A stretch of 64,000 nucleotides of DNA from assembly GCF_028736175.1 (NCBI RefSeq), contig NZ_CP117880.1, positions 496,001 through 560,000 on the forward strand, in the 5' to 3' direction. The position numbers and the translations under genes were made by a program. The notes under the pieces were generated by a model, which saw only the letters and a program-made list of their open reading frames with translations, ran no database searches and was not told the origin of the DNA. Source of the DNA: Sphingobacterium oryzagri (GTDB lineage: Bacteria > Bacteroidota > Bacteroidia > Sphingobacteriales > Sphingobacteriaceae). This document shows, in pieces, positions 43,983 through 54,184 of this stretch (positions within the stretch are counted from its first letter, which is position 1; every line of letters begins with the position of its first letter).

Positions 43983-44367
43983 TGGAAATCATCTTAATTA
44001 CCTCTTGCGCAAGTTAACATTTTTTGTGTTTAATTATTGAAGGGAACTTTTTTCTTCCTTTATAAACTACATACTACTTCAGGCAAACGGCTCGTGATGC
44101 TGATAAATGATGTCGTTCGCTGATAAATTAGACCTTTGGTTGATAAAATTTAAATTGGTTAGTCAATAGCTGTACGTTTGATTATAGTTAATTAAAAATT
44201 GTAAACCGAAGTTTAGCTTCTTGCATTTTGTTTCCTTTTCATTCAGTTCGGTGGGACTGTTGTTTGTTCGTTGATCACGTTTGATTAGCGTGTGCAAAGA
44301 CCCTTTTTCGAAGATAAAAGTACGAAGTGTAGAACGACCTTGATTTCGCTAAGAGGGATATGCTTGT
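43983..44367. other. Divergent intergenic region between LytS and DUF2490 genes
   Basis: 385 bp without a gene. It holds three iterons at 20-bp spacing (44099-44158). No clean TAnnTTTG box is visible for either direction, which fits genes needing activation. Confidence 0.5.
44099..44158 (+). promoter_or_regulatory. Three 20-bp-spaced TGATAAA iterons (candidate LytTR sites)
   Basis: GCTGATAAAT at 44099, GCTGATAAAT at 44119 and GTTGATAAAA at 44139 are exactly 20 bp apart, placing the motifs on one face of the helix. They lie between the LytS gene and the DUF2490-transporter genes. Confidence 0.55.
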
Positions 44368-45057
44368 ATGAAAACTAAGATCATGTTGATCGTTTTATCA
44401 GCCATCTGTTTTGGTTATACTGCTTTGGCACAAACCAGAGATGGTTACAACATGTGGTATCAGTACCTCATGGCTGGGAAACTTACCAATAAAAGTACGC
44501 TAACAGCACTTACACAATACCGATCTTACGATTTTGCTTATGATACGCGGCTATTTCTTGTGTCTACCTATGTTGATTACGAGATCGTAAAAGGGGTAAA
44601 GCCCGCAGCGGGGTTTATGTTTTTGGTCTTACGGTCGCATCCGGATGAGGATACAGATCGGATCCGTTATGAGAAAAGACCTTTTCAACAAGTTACGTTG
44701 AATGGTGATATCGGGCGAGTAGGCATCTCACATCGCTTTCGTGTAGAAGAGCGGTTTTTGAGTAATCCAGACGAACTGATTATGCGCTTCCGCTATTTGA
44801 TATCGATGAACATTCCCTTTTATCGAGAAGGAGAGAAAGAAAAATTTTATGGCATTTTCAAAAATGAAGTGCGCATCAATGCATTGCGGGATGGTGCTTT
44901 TGACAGCAATAGAATCACGGCCGGGGTAGGCTTACGGTTAAGCAGGCGATCGGCAATAGAGGGTGGTTTTGTCTGTCAGCTGGAAGAGGGGCCAGCTAGT
45001 AATTACGGAACAGTTGTTTATCGAAACAACTTCGACTGGCGTAAAAAAAGTAAGTAA
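44368..45057 (+). CDS. DUF2490 outer-membrane beta-barrel-like protein
   Basis: 229 aa with a signal peptide (cleavage after ALAQ, residue ~21). The mature part has alternating strands with aromatic ends (NMWYQYLMAGKLTNK, HRFRVEERFL, FRYLISMNIPFY, NNFDWRKK at the end), typical of DUF2490 proteins, which are predicted outer-membrane barrels. The citrate-type transporter begins 28 bp downstream in the same direction, so this may be the matching outer-membrane channel; inferred from position. Confidence 0.77.
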   Translation: MKTKIMLIVLSAICFGYTALAQTRDGYNMWYQYLMAGKLTNKSTLTALTQYRSYDFAYDTRLFLVSTYVDYEIVKGVKPAAGFMFLVLRSHPDEDTDRIRYEKRPFQQVTLNGDIGRVGISHRFRVEERFLSNPDELIMRFRYLISMNIPFYREGEKEKFYGIFKNEVRINALRDGAFDSNRITAGVGLRLSRRSAIEGGFVCQLEEGPASNYGTVVYRNNFDWRKKSK

Positions 45058-45085
45058 CAAATTAAAAAAAGTAAATCACAATACG

Positions 45086-46372
45086 ATGTTAAGTTTAGTA
45101 GGATTTTCGATGATAGCCATTTTCATGGTGCTTATAATGAAGAAAAAGTTGACACCGCTTACCGCATTGGTCATCGTTCCGGTTGTGATTGCGACACTTG
45201 CAGGTTTCGGTCCCGAGTTGGGAACCATGATGAAAGATGGTGTGAAGGAAATTGCCTTCACGGGCGTGATGCTTATTTTCGCTATTTTGTATTTCAGTTT
45301 GATGATTGATGCAGGCCTATTTGAACCTTTGGTTAATCTTATCCTGAAAGGTGTCGGTAATAATCCGATCAAAACGACCATAGGCACCGCAATATTAACA
45401 ACGCTGGTTTCGCTGGATGGCGATGGCTCATCCACATACTTGATTGTGGTGGCCGCTTTGTTGCCGCTTTACAAAAAGCAGGGATTAAATCCGCTGGTTC
45501 TTACCTGCATTATCATGTTGGCTGGCGGTATTATGAACATTCTGCCCTGGGGTGGTCCTACCGCTCGGGTGATGAGTTCGCTAAAGCTTGGGCATGCTGA
45601 AATTTTCGTGCCGATGATCCCGATTATGGCCGTCGGGATCGCTTGGGTGCTCGTTGTGGCGTATATTTTAGGTTATTCAGAGAAAAAGCGTATTGCAAAA
45701 GAAGGAAAATTCTTGGATTATGGTGAGCGTGATATCCTTGGAGACGGCGAAGCAGAAATGCGCCGTCCAAAACTGATCTGGGTTAATTTTGCACTTACTT
45801 TGGTGCTGCTAGGAATTATGATTTTTGATGTCATCCCCTTGGGTATCGCTTTTATCATTGCTTTTTGCATTGCATCGGTTATCAACTATCCTAAGCTTAA
45901 AGATCAACAGAAAATCATTTCTAAACATGCGGGTAATGCCTTATCAGTTGCAGGAATGATATTTGGCGCAGGCGTTTTTACGGGCATTCTTAACGGAACG
46001 GGTATTATGCAAGCTATGGGAAATAGCGTTATTCAGGTTGTTCCATCAAGTTGGGGCGGAGCTCTCAACACGATTACCGCGATATTCAGCGTGCCGCTTA
46101 CATTTTTCTTGACTAACGATGCTTATTATTTCGGTATCCTGCCCGTCATTACTGCTACGGGCGAGCAGTTAGGCGTTGCGGCAGATGTGTTAGGACGTGC
46201 TAGTTTGGTCGGACAGGCCTCACACTTGTTAAGTCCATTGGTGCCGTCTACTTATTTGTTGGTCTCCCTGGCGGGCGTAGAGTTTTCCGACCATCTAAAA
46301 TATACGCTGAAATGGGCAATTGGTTCGTCGATCATTATGCTCTTATCGGCCTTAATGCTTGGTGTGATATAA
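45086..46372 (+). CDS. CitMHS-family citrate/organic acid:cation symporter
   Basis: From ATG 45086 it is 428 aa with about 12 TM helices. A longer frame from 44963 would overlap the DUF2490 gene and is rejected. Features of the CitM/citrate-H+ symporter family are present: VSLDGDGSSTYLIVVAALLP in the first half, GGIMNILPWGGPTAR, and FLTNDAYYFGILPV in the second half. Imports citrate, often with a divalent metal, or a related acid. With pckA and a dicarboxylate carrier downstream it suggests growth on TCA-cycle acids under LytS/LytTR control. Confidence 0.88.
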   Translation: MLSLVGFSMIAIFMVLIMKKKLTPLTALVIVPVVIATLAGFGPELGTMMKDGVKEIAFTGVMLIFAILYFSLMIDAGLFEPLVNLILKGVGNNPIKTTIGTAILTTLVSLDGDGSSTYLIVVAALLPLYKKQGLNPLVLTCIIMLAGGIMNILPWGGPTARVMSSLKLGHAEIFVPMIPIMAVGIAWVLVVAYILGYSEKKRIAKEGKFLDYGERDILGDGEAEMRRPKLIWVNFALTLVLLGIMIFDVIPLGIAFIIAFCIASVINYPKLKDQQKIISKHAGNALSVAGMIFGAGVFTGILNGTGIMQAMGNSVIQVVPSSWGGALNTITAIFSVPLTFFLTNDAYYFGILPVITATGEQLGVAADVLGRASLVGQASHLLSPLVPSTYLLVSLAGVEFSDHLKYTLKWAIGSSIIMLLSALMLGVI

Positions 46373-46588
46373 GTTTATTTATTCCTAACATGCGCGTACA
46401 TCTAAAAACGAAATCAAAGAAGCTAGAAAATGCTTCACTCGAGCGGGTTGCATGCATAATTCTACAGACGAAAGAAGAGGACGAATCGCGTTTTAGACAT
46501 GCACGCTATTTTTCGTTACTATTTTAGACTTGGGGGCTACGCTTGTGTATCCATCTTAACGTCGCGGAAAGAAAAAAAATATTAAAAT

Positions 46589-48208
46589 ATGAATCATAGT
46601 ACGATCATTCGACAATTGGAAAAAGTAGGGATCAGCGGATCTTTCGAACTGCTGCATAACCCCAGCTACGAGGAGCTTTTTAACGCTGAGATATCTTCAC
46701 GTAATACCGGCTATGAGAAAGGTGCCGTGACCGCATTAGGAGCCGTCGCTGTAAAAACGGGCATTTTTACCGGACGGTCGCCTAAAGATCGTTTTATTGT
46801 AAAAGATGCGTTAACGGAAGACACTATTCACTGGGATCAGCACGTAAATTTTCCCACTAGCCCAGCTATTTTCAACCACTGTAAAACGCTGGTAACAGAT
46901 CAGCTTTCGCAAGCCAAATGTGTTTATGTGGTTGACGCTTTTTGCGGTGCAAATCGGGACTCCCGATTGAAAGTAAGATTTATCATGGAGGTGGCTTGGC
47001 AAGCACATTTTGTTACAAATATGTTTATCCGACCCTCGAATTACGAATTGGCGAATTTTGGCGAGGCGGATTTTGTCGTGATAAACGGTTCAAAGGTAAT
47101 TAATCCAGATTGGAAGGCGCAAGGACTACATTCCGAAAATTTTGTGATGTTTGACCTTAGCCAAAAAATGCAGATTATCGGCGGCACCTGGTATGGAGGA
47201 GAAATGAAAAAAGGAATATTCTCCGTTATGAATTATTTTTTGCCGTTGAAGGGCATAGCCTCTATGCATTGCTCTGCCAACGTAGGAGAAGATGGCGATG
47301 TCGCGTTGTTTTTTGGGCTTTCAGGTACAGGCAAGACCACCTTATCAGCAGATCCTCGGCGTTACCTCATTGGCGATGATGAGCACGGATGGGATGACCA
47401 TGGTGTATTTAATTTTGAAGGCGGTTGTTATGCCAAAGTGATCGATCTAGCTAAAGAAAAAGAGCCGGATATTTATGGCGCTATCAAACGAGAGGCGTTG
47501 CTGGAAAACGTCGCCGTCAATGAATACGGAGAGATTGATTTCGCCGATCGATCGGTGACGGAAAACACGCGAGTTTCTTACCCGATCTACGCCATTAATA
47601 AAATCGTGCAGCCTTCTAAAGCTGGTCATGCTAAAAAAATCATTTACCTTTCAGCTGATGCTTTTGGCGTGCTGCCAGCCGTTTCGATATTGGATAATCA
47701 ACAAGCGCAATATCATTTTCTCTGCGGCTATACCTCCAAGCTCGCCGGTACAGAGCGCGGTATAACGACTCCACAACCATCGTTTTCGCCTGCATTTGGC
47801 GAAGCCTTTCTAACTTTGCATCCGCAGATTTATGCACAAATTTTGATCGATAAAATGGAGTTGCATGGCGCGAAAGCTTATCTTGTCAATACCGGCTGGA
47901 ATGGTACCGGCGAGCGTATCTCGCTGAAAGAAACTCGTGCTATTATCGATGCCATTCTGGACGGTTCTATTGATGATGCCCAGCAAGAAAAGATTCCTAT
48001 CTTAAACCTCTCCATTCCACTAGAGCTTCCTGCGGTATCTGCAAAAATACTTGATCCAAGAAAGACTTATGCAGATCCGATCGAATGGGAGAAAAAAGCT
48101 AACCATTTGGCAGCAAGGTATATAGAAAATTTTAAACAATATAGTACGGATGCCGGGCATAAATTGCTTTCTGCCGGTCCGCAATGTAGCGAGACTAGCT
48201 GCATTTAG
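46589..48208 (+). CDS. pckA: Phosphoenolpyruvate carboxykinase (ATP)
   Basis: 539 aa, normal length. Substrate loop [10 protein letters not shown] near residue 60, P-loop [14 protein letters not shown] near 250, and metal-binding [20 protein letters not shown]. Converts oxaloacetate plus ATP to PEP, the entry to gluconeogenesis from TCA acids. The ATP-type (not GTP-type) assignment follows the P-loop and length. It sits between two carboxylate transporters, consistent with gluconeogenic growth. No clear -7 box was seen. Confidence 0.96.
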   Translation: MNHSTIIRQLEKVGISGSFELLHNPSYEELFNAEISSRNTGYEKGAVTALGAVAVKTGIFTGRSPKDRFIVKDALTEDTIHWDQHVNFPTSPAIFNHCKTLVTDQLSQAKCVYVVDAFCGANRDSRLKVRFIMEVAWQAHFVTNMFIRPSNYELANFGEADFVVINGSKVINPDWKAQGLHSENFVMFDLSQKMQIIGGTWYGGEMKKGIFSVMNYFLPLKGIASMHCSANVGEDGDVALFFGLSGTGKTTLSADPRRYLIGDDEHGWDDHGVFNFEGGCYAKVIDLAKEKEPDIYGAIKREALLENVAVNEYGEIDFADRSVTENTRVSYPIYAINKIVQPSKAGHAKKIIYLSADAFGVLPAVSILDNQQAQYHFLCGYTSKLAGTERGITTPQPSFSPAFGEAFLTLHPQIYAQILIDKMELHGAKAYLVNTGWNGTGERISLKETRAIIDAILDGSIDDAQQEKIPILNLSIPLELPAVSAKILDPRKTYADPIEWEKKANHLAARYIENFKQYSTDAGHKLLSAGPQCSETSCI

Positions 48209-48313
48209 TTTTTTTTATGTGGTTTTTTTATCGAGCTGACATGTAGCTTTTTAGCCGGGTTTACGTTGTCGGATACGATTTTATTAAAATTAAAAAATTT
48301 CAAATTAGAAAGT

Positions 48314-48321
48314 TAAATTTG
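48314..48321 (+). promoter_or_regulatory. -7 box before the DAACS transporter
   Basis: TAAATTTG matches TAnnTTTG, 19 nt before the ATG at 48341. Confidence 0.5.
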
Positions 48322-48340
48322 TGAAAACCAGCGCTTTTAT

Positions 48341-49591
48341 ATGAATCATATCGGGGCAAAAAAAGCATTTACAACAAGTTACTTAAGAAACCTAAGTTTA
48401 TTGGTTTTCGTAGCAATTATTGGTGGTATCGCCACTGGTTATTTTTTTCCGCACGTGGGTCTGGCCTTTATGGATGTGGGTGATTATTTTTTTAAGATAC
48501 TAGAGGTATTGATACTCCCGGTGATTTTCTTCGCCATTGTATATGGCATCTGTCAATTATCCAGGGTAGCCAACCCCGATCGCATGATCTGGCAAACGGT
48601 GGTTTACTTCATCTTGATTACATCAGTTTGTATCGTGCTGGGTTTTTCCTTTGCCTTCATTATACAACCGGGTAAAAACACCGCTATCGATATCGATGAT
48701 TTGGTCAGCATTGTTCCAAGCAGCTATGAAGCCTATGATGATGGCTCGCTTTTCTCGCTGTTGTACCTCAATCGTCACGCTATTTTTCTCTTCGCTGCGA
48801 TTAGCCTAGGCACAGCTATTCATTTTTCCTCGCGAAAAGCGCAGGTTATAGTGTGGCTAGATGCCGGAATTAACGGCTTTGTTCAAGTAATCAAATACCT
48901 GTACATCAGCTTACCTTTGATCATCTTTTGTAATATTACCTACAGCATAGCCGTGTATGGTATTGATACATTGCTGCCCTTGAGCAAGGTTTTGGCTACA
49001 GTTTACCTGGCTGATATTGTTTTTGTATTTGGCGTTTTGGGCATCATCACCCGATTATTTGGTATTGATCTCTGGAGTTTTTTGTTGCTAATAAAGGAAG
49101 AGATTTTATTGGTGATGACGACTTCCTCTTCCAAGACAGCCTTCCCGATGATATTCGATAAGCTTCATGCCAAGGGATATGATCTGCATATTCTTGGTTT
49201 TGTTATACCACTAGGCTATTGTTTTAATTTAGCGGGCGCTTGTATTTATATTTCCGTGAGCTGTGTTTTTTTTGTGCAGTTATACAATATTTCACTAACA
49301 TTTACAGACTACGTCTGGTTGTTTATCATAATTTCATTTACCTCTAAAACGGCTTCGGGTGTACCGGGGTCGGGTTTCCTTGCGCTTATTTTTACGCTAA
49401 GCCGCTTTGGCAAAATACCGATGACGGATGTGGCGCTACTATACAGTTTAGATCGTTTTATGAATGAAGCACGCTCGGTGACCAACTTTATTGGTATTGC
49501 GGTGTGCGGTGCTGTGATCGCAAAAATAAATGACAAAGGTAGCCTACACCATAAAAAAGCAACAGCCGCTCGTGAAGCTGCGAGCTCGTGA
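48341..49591 (+). CDS. Dicarboxylate/amino acid:cation symporter (DAACS)
   Basis: 416 aa with eight or so TM helices and two re-entrant loops. The Ser-rich hairpin TTSSSKTAFPMIFDK and FNLAGACIYISVSCVFF (in place of the usual NMDGT motif) place it in the GltP/DctA superfamily. TSKTASGVPGSGF supplies the second hairpin. Because the NMDGT motif is altered, the substrate (C4-dicarboxylate versus glutamate) is uncertain. It has its own promoter box, 132 bp after pckA. Probably part of the same organic-acid functional group. Confidence 0.86.
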   Translation: MNHIGAKKAFTTSYLRNLSLLVFVAIIGGIATGYFFPHVGLAFMDVGDYFFKILEVLILPVIFFAIVYGICQLSRVANPDRMIWQTVVYFILITSVCIVLGFSFAFIIQPGKNTAIDIDDLVSIVPSSYEAYDDGSLFSLLYLNRHAIFLFAAISLGTAIHFSSRKAQVIVWLDAGINGFVQVIKYLYISLPLIIFCNITYSIAVYGIDTLLPLSKVLATVYLADIVFVFGVLGIITRLFGIDLWSFLLLIKEEILLVMTTSSSKTAFPMIFDKLHAKGYDLHILGFVIPLGYCFNLAGACIYISVSCVFFVQLYNISLTFTDYVWLFIIISFTSKTASGVPGSGFLALIFTLSRFGKIPMTDVALLYSLDRFMNEARSVTNFIGIAVCGAVIAKINDKGSLHHKKATAAREAASS

Positions 49592-50137
49592 AAGTATGGT
49601 GTATAAAACAGCCCGTAATTGGGCTGAAAAAGTTATCATCCATTACAATTTTTTGTAATCTCGGCATATGCAATCAGATGTTCGCCTAACGGCTGGTCTA
49701 CAGATGCAGCCGAAAGTACAGCCCTACTTCCCAAAAATAGTGCAGCACCCATTCTTACCTAAAAATTAGCATTCCTTGCTGGAAAACGCCATTTCTTTAA
49801 TTTTAGTTTGAGCTTATAACGATCCAGTTAACAACTTGAAAATAATCTGAACAACCTTCGCATTTAATTGTTAACGTTTAAACATGCAGCGAATGAAAGG
49901 AACGTTCGCTTGTCTCTTATTCAGCGCGTTTGCGCAGGTGTATGATAGCGAATAGGTTACGAGGCAGTTAAAGACAGGTTAATTATGTGAAAGATTGCTA
50001 TCGCACATGGGTATGGACGTCGCTGGTTACGATTTACTTATGCTGCGGTTATCTTTTTCATCAACTGCATGCGTGTTGATTTTGCGTTAATTCAGTAGAA
50101 AAAAAATTAATTATCTTCATAAATTGGTTAAAAGATT
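49592..50137. other. Intergenic region before the GH15 gene
   Basis: 546 bp without a gene. A weak hairpin CAGCCC/GGGCTG (49609-49626) follows the DAACS gene, but its downstream tract is A-rich rather than T-rich. GTTAACAA (49827-49834) and TTGTTAAC (49868-49875) form a widely spaced inverted repeat of unknown meaning. No TAnnTTTG box is near the GH15 start; TATCTTCA at 50113-50120 is a partial match. Confidence 0.45.
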
Positions 50138-51970
50138 ATGACAAAGCACAATTATCAGCCTATTGAAAACTATGGGCTTATCGGAAATATGGAAACCGCC
50201 GCGCTTGTAGGCATGAATGGATCGATCGATTTTTTATGCTTTCCGCGCTTTGACTCGCCGAGCGTATTTGCGCGCTTGCTCGATCACGAGAAAGGAGGTT
50301 ATTTCTCCATCATACCGCAGATGAAAGATATGCGCTATAAGCAATTGTACCTTCCGGAAACCGCTGTGCTGATTACCCGTTTTTTTTCGGAAGAAGGTAT
50401 CGTCGAAGTTACCGATTACATGCCCTTAAATGAAGGTTCCGAAACGCAGTGTAATTCAATTGTCCGTAAAGTCAAATCTATACGAGGCGATGTCACTTGC
50501 CGTCTGGATTTGCAGCCGCGTTTTGATTATGCGCAAAAAAAACACACTATTGAGCGTGATGGCGATATTTTACTGTTTAAAACAGCTACCGACGAACAGG
50601 AAGACATGCGCTTTATGGCGAGTTTTGATGTGGAGATCGACGATCAGGATGTGTACGCGGAATTTTCATTGAAAGAATCGGAGCGTGCATTTGTGGTGCT
50701 CGAACTTTCTTCCAACGGCGATACCAAGTTTAACGATATTTCCTATTACACCAAAGAAACCTATTTCAGCACGATCGCCTTCTGGCGCAATTGGGTAAAC
50801 CAGTCAAGCTACAGCGGGCGTTGGAAGGAAGTCGTACAACGGTCGGCTATTACGCTAAAATTGCTTACCTCTGCGCGCTACGGATCGGTTGTAGCTGCTG
50901 CGACCTTTAGCCTGCCCGAAGAGCTTAATGGCGATCGAAATTGGGATTATCGCTTTACCTGGATTCGAGATGCCGCCTTTACGATGTATGCCTTTTTGAA
51001 GTTAGGCTTTGTGAATGAATCAACCGCCTTTTTGAAATGGATTATAGAGCAAGATAAAAACCGTGATTTGCACCTACTCTATAAGATTGATGGTGAATGG
51101 GATTTGGAAGAAAAGATTCTCGAACATTTTGAAGGATACAAGGGTTCCGGCCCTGTGCGTATCGGCAATGAAGCCAACAACCAGTTGCAGCTGGACATCT
51201 ATGGCGAGCTACTAGATACGATCTATATTTACAACCAATATCACCAGCCTATCACGTTTGAATTGTGGGAGATTATCTGTAAAGAGATCAAGATCGTGAT
51301 TGAGCGCTGGCGTGAACCGGATCACGGTATTTGGGAAATTCGCAACGAAAAGCAGGAATTTTTACATTCACGTTTAATGTGTTGGGTAGCGATGGATAGG
51401 GCGATTAAAATAGGTACAGATCGTTCATTCCCGTTCCCTGTCGGCGAGTGGATCGATGTGCGCAACCAGATTTACAAAGATATCTTTGATAATTTTTGGA
51501 ATGAAGAAAAACAAATGTGGGCGCAGTTTAAGCGCGGCGATAAGGTTTCAGACACTATTGATGGCAGTGTGTTATTGATGCCGTTATTGCATTTTGTAAC
51601 GCCGGAAGAGCCACGCTGGATCAAGACATTAGAGGCGGTGGATGAACAACTACGTCTGGATGTACTCGTTTACCGCTACAACAATGAAGAGGTAGGAATC
51701 GACGGGCTGGAAGGCGAGGAGGGAACGTTTACCATGTGTTCTTTCTGGTATATCGAATGTTTGGCAAAGGCTGGACGCATAGAAGAGGCTGTTGAAAATT
51801 TCGCCAAAATGATCGGTTATGCGAATCATTTGGGTTTATTTGCTGAAATGATCAGTAAAAAAGGTCAACACCTGGGCAACTTTCCACAGGCGTTTACCCA
51901 TCTGGGGCTAATTAGTGCTGCGTTAGAACTTGATAAACAGCTTTCACGACGCGTAAAAGCTCATAAATAA
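50138..51970 (+). CDS. Glycoside hydrolase family 15 protein
   Basis: 610 aa, cytosolic (no signal peptide). The N-terminal beta-sandwich has YGLIGNMETAALVGMNGSID and FPRFDSPSVFARLLD. The (alpha/alpha)6 barrel has the GH15 motif NWDYRFTWIRDAAFTMYAFL, GNEANNQLQLDIYGE and the region EEGTFTMCSFWYIE, which carries a candidate catalytic Glu. Bacterial members without a signal peptide include glucoamylases, glucodextranases and trehalases, so the substrate is open. Ends just before a perfect terminator. It stands alone. Confidence 0.9.
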   Translation: MTKHNYQPIENYGLIGNMETAALVGMNGSIDFLCFPRFDSPSVFARLLDHEKGGYFSIIPQMKDMRYKQLYLPETAVLITRFFSEEGIVEVTDYMPLNEGSETQCNSIVRKVKSIRGDVTCRLDLQPRFDYAQKKHTIERDGDILLFKTATDEQEDMRFMASFDVEIDDQDVYAEFSLKESERAFVVLELSSNGDTKFNDISYYTKETYFSTIAFWRNWVNQSSYSGRWKEVVQRSAITLKLLTSARYGSVVAAATFSLPEELNGDRNWDYRFTWIRDAAFTMYAFLKLGFVNESTAFLKWIIEQDKNRDLHLLYKIDGEWDLEEKILEHFEGYKGSGPVRIGNEANNQLQLDIYGELLDTIYIYNQYHQPITFELWEIICKEIKIVIERWREPDHGIWEIRNEKQEFLHSRLMCWVAMDRAIKIGTDRSFPFPVGEWIDVRNQIYKDIFDNFWNEEKQMWAQFKRGDKVSDTIDGSVLLMPLLHFVTPEEPRWIKTLEAVDEQLRLDVLVYRYNNEEVGIDGLEGEEGTFTMCSFWYIECLAKAGRIEEAVENFAKMIGYANHLGLFAEMISKKGQHLGNFPQAFTHLGLISAALELDKQLSRRVKAHK

Positions 51971-52038
51971 AGATAAGCCTTCGAAAATGGGCTGTGTATT
52001 ATGCCGCTCGAAGGCACAAATGTAATTTTCAGAAAATC

Positions 52039-52078
52039 ACAGCGTCTGCAGATACGTATTTGCAGACGCTGTTTTTTA
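52039..52078 (+). terminator. Terminator of the GH15 gene
   Basis: ACAGCGTCTGCA (52039-52050) and TGCAGACGCTGT (52061-52072) form a perfect 12-bp stem followed by TTTTT. Confidence 0.9.
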
Positions 52079-52382
52079 ACAAGCTCTCTTCTATTTTTAC
52101 CCTTGCAGGACGATCATCTGCAATAAAAATCAATATTTCTGCTGCTTTTTGTTTACTCGCTCGTGCTATTTATCCTAAGCGAACAGATGATGGACTCATT
52201 GGTTTTATTTCCTCCTTTTTATTGTCTAAATAATTCTCAATAGATAATTTTATGCTATTTTTCTGTCAAATAAACACTGTTTTATGTGATAATAAATGAT
52301 TAAGAAAATATTAATCTTTATTTATCTGTAATTTTGGTAATTCTAACCGTAAATGGGGTAAAATATTCCTTTTCATTTCTTT

Positions 52383-52390
52383 TATATTTG
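52383..52390 (+). promoter_or_regulatory. -7 box before the cupin gene
   Basis: TATATTTG matches TAnnTTTG and would give a leader of about 40 nt to the ATG at 52435. Confidence 0.5.
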
Positions 52391-52434
52391 TATTGTGATT
52401 TTATAAGAATAAATAATATCGTTAATTTATAACT

Positions 52435-52950
52435 ATGAGCATGAAAAAATATCTTTATATCGTGGTCGCTTCGTTATCTATTGTGACACTAATCGCATTT
52501 AAGAAGCATCAGCAGGTTGTATCGAACCACGAGCATACCAGTATAATCGCTAATATGGAAGAACAGCGCATCGATAGCCTGATGGCACAAGGTGAAGGTG
52601 TGATGCAGCTCCTAACTACTAATGCGGCTTACAGCGATCTTCGTGTTGCAAATATTCGACTCGCACCAAAAAGTTATACAAGCTGGCAGACTATGCCTGG
52701 CGGCCATATGATTATTGTCACCGCGGGCGAGGGGTACTACCAATCGAAAGGGAAAAAAATTGTTAAAATCCGAAAAGGTAGCCGTATAGAAACGGTGCCT
52801 GGCTTATACCATTGGCTTGGGTCAAGCCCGTCGTCGAAATTGGAATACATTAGTATAACCAACAAAAAAGCGACGAACATCATTAATTCGCACGAAAACG
52901 TGACAAAGGCAGAGTATCTGGATGCGGAGCATGCAGCGTCTGTCAAATAA
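52435..52950 (+). CDS. Exported cupin-domain protein
   Basis: 171 aa (ATG 52435 or 52441). An N-terminal hydrophobic signal/anchor (YLYIVVASLSIVTLIAF) precedes a single cupin domain (about 65-150): RVANIRLAPKSYTSWQTMPG, then IIVTAGEGYYQSKG and VPGLYHWLGSSPSS. The second cupin motif keeps one His (YHW), but the first His-x-His pair is not seen, so metal binding may be weak or absent. Function unknown. It is upstream of the divergent AraC/exporter cluster and has its own terminator. Confidence 0.72.
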   Translation: MSMKKYLYIVVASLSIVTLIAFKKHQQVVSNHEHTSIIANMEEQRIDSLMAQGEGVMQLLTTNAAYSDLRVANIRLAPKSYTSWQTMPGGHMIIVTAGEGYYQSKGKKIVKIRKGSRIETVPGLYHWLGSSPSSKLEYISITNKKATNIINSHENVTKAEYLDAEHAASVK

Positions 52951-52965
52951 TGCTAAGTATACGGA

Positions 52966-53005
52966 AACACGATATTAACGAGTCAAGTTAATGTCGTGTT
53001 TTTTG
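52966..53005 (+). terminator. Terminator of the cupin gene
   Basis: Arms at 52966-52979 and 52987-53000 pair at 13 of 14 positions around a 7-nt loop, then TTTTT. Confidence 0.85.
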
Positions 53006-53102
53006 ATCATGGCCTATGCCGTTGCCTTATGGTAAATTTTGTTGCCTCACTGCACTTTTGTATTTACAAAAGCTGGCTTTATTCCATTGGGGTGGTATTA
53101 TC

Positions 53103-53996
53103 TCAGTACTCTTGGGAGCGATATCTCATGGGATTGATGCCGACTTCTCTGGTAAAGAAATGACTAAAATGAAACTGATCAGAAAAACGCAGATAATCTG
53201 AAATTTGACCGATGGAAAGTTTTGGGTTATCCAGTAGCGTTTTTGCTTCCATGATGATCATTTCTACGATATATTGGCGTGGCGTCTTTCCTGTCGCTGA
53301 TTTAACGGTTTGCGATAGATATTTTGTGTGTACAAATAGCTTATCGGCATAAAATTTAAGCTCGCGTTCTTCCAGGTAATATAGCGGAAGAATTTGTAGA
53401 AAGCGTACCGCCAAATCTACCTTTGCACTTCTTTTTTGTTTTATGCTATGGCTTACCGTTTGCCTGTTGACAAGGCTAAGCTCTAACAAGAGTGTTTGAA
53501 ATAGTAATTCTGCAATCTCCCGTGATACGTTATCTGCGGAGGCGGTAACAGGCTTTCTTGCCAACAACTGCAAGATATCGCGTAAATTGATCGCACCCTG
53601 CGTCTCCGGATAGAGGTAGGGTTGATAATCTTCTTTAAAAAAACTAAAAATTTCAAAATGCTTTTTGTAAAAACCCGTTTGGAACAAATATTCCGGGGTA
53701 AAGAACAAGGCAATAAATGTCACATCTTCCTGCAAACTAATTTCCCGAATGGCGGTAGGTGGAATGATGAGGAGCTGGTTTTCCGAAATTTCACAGTCCA
53801 CAATATTTACTTTTAAAGAGAGCCGACCTGTCAAGCAGAATAACAACGAAAAGTGCGCTGACTTGAAAGGCCTTCGGTGTATGTGCGCCGTATTGGCATA
53901 GTTGCCCTGCAAGATCATGATCCCCTGCGGGCTCATGTCATATCCGTAGAACTGCGAAATTTGTTGTATCTCTAAATTTTCTATTTCCATAATCAT
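53103..53996 (-). CDS. AraC family transcriptional regulator
   Basis: About 298 aa from ATG 53996 (ATG 53990 or a GTG at 54017 are alternatives). The N-terminal cupin-like sensor region (about 15-120) is followed by a C-terminal pair of helix-turn-helix motifs: KLSIGQISDYLRFSDQFHFS and FTREVGINPMRYR. It is divergent from the TolC/HlyD/MFS export genes and is therefore the likely regulator of that exporter; inferred from gene order. Confidence 0.86.
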   Translation of the reverse strand: MIMEIENLEIQQISQFYGYDMSPQGIMILQGNYANTAHIHRRPFKSAHFSLLFCLTGRLSLKVNIVDCEISENQLLIIPPTAIREISLQEDVTFIALFFTPEYLFQTGFYKKHFEIFSFFKEDYQPYLYPETQGAINLRDILQLLARKPVTASADNVSREIAELLFQTLLLELSLVNRQTVSHSIKQKRSAKVDLAVRFLQILPLYYLEERELKFYADKLFVHTKYLSQTVKSATGKTPRQYIVEMIIMEAKTLLDNPKLSIGQISDYLRFSDQFHFSHFFTREVGINPMRYRSQEY

Positions 53997-54184
53997 GTAA
54001 AGCTTTCGGTTGCTCACCCAAAAATTATCCTAAGCTTAACCTATAAACCAGCTGTACAGGCCGCAGTGTAAAGCTAACATTAATGCCTGTCAAACAAAGA
54101 AAAAATATTACTTCTAGACATATTTTGCGGTTAACTGATCATTTGTTTCGGCTGCGTTTGTTCGGATTTTTGCAAAAAAAAAAT

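Larger units (their letters stand above)
51971..52434. other. Intergenic region between GH15 and cupin genes
   Basis: Contains the GH15 terminator, then AT-rich sequence leading to the cupin promoter. An open frame from 51994 crosses the terminator hairpin and is not accepted as a gene. Confidence 0.5.

Noticed and set aside
44963-45085. N-terminal extension of the citrate-type transporter
   Set aside because: It lies inside the DUF2490 gene in another frame and adds a basic, non-membrane stretch.
51994-52233. 79-aa ORF after the GH15 gene
   Set aside because: It reads across the strong GH15 terminator hairpin and has no family resemblance.
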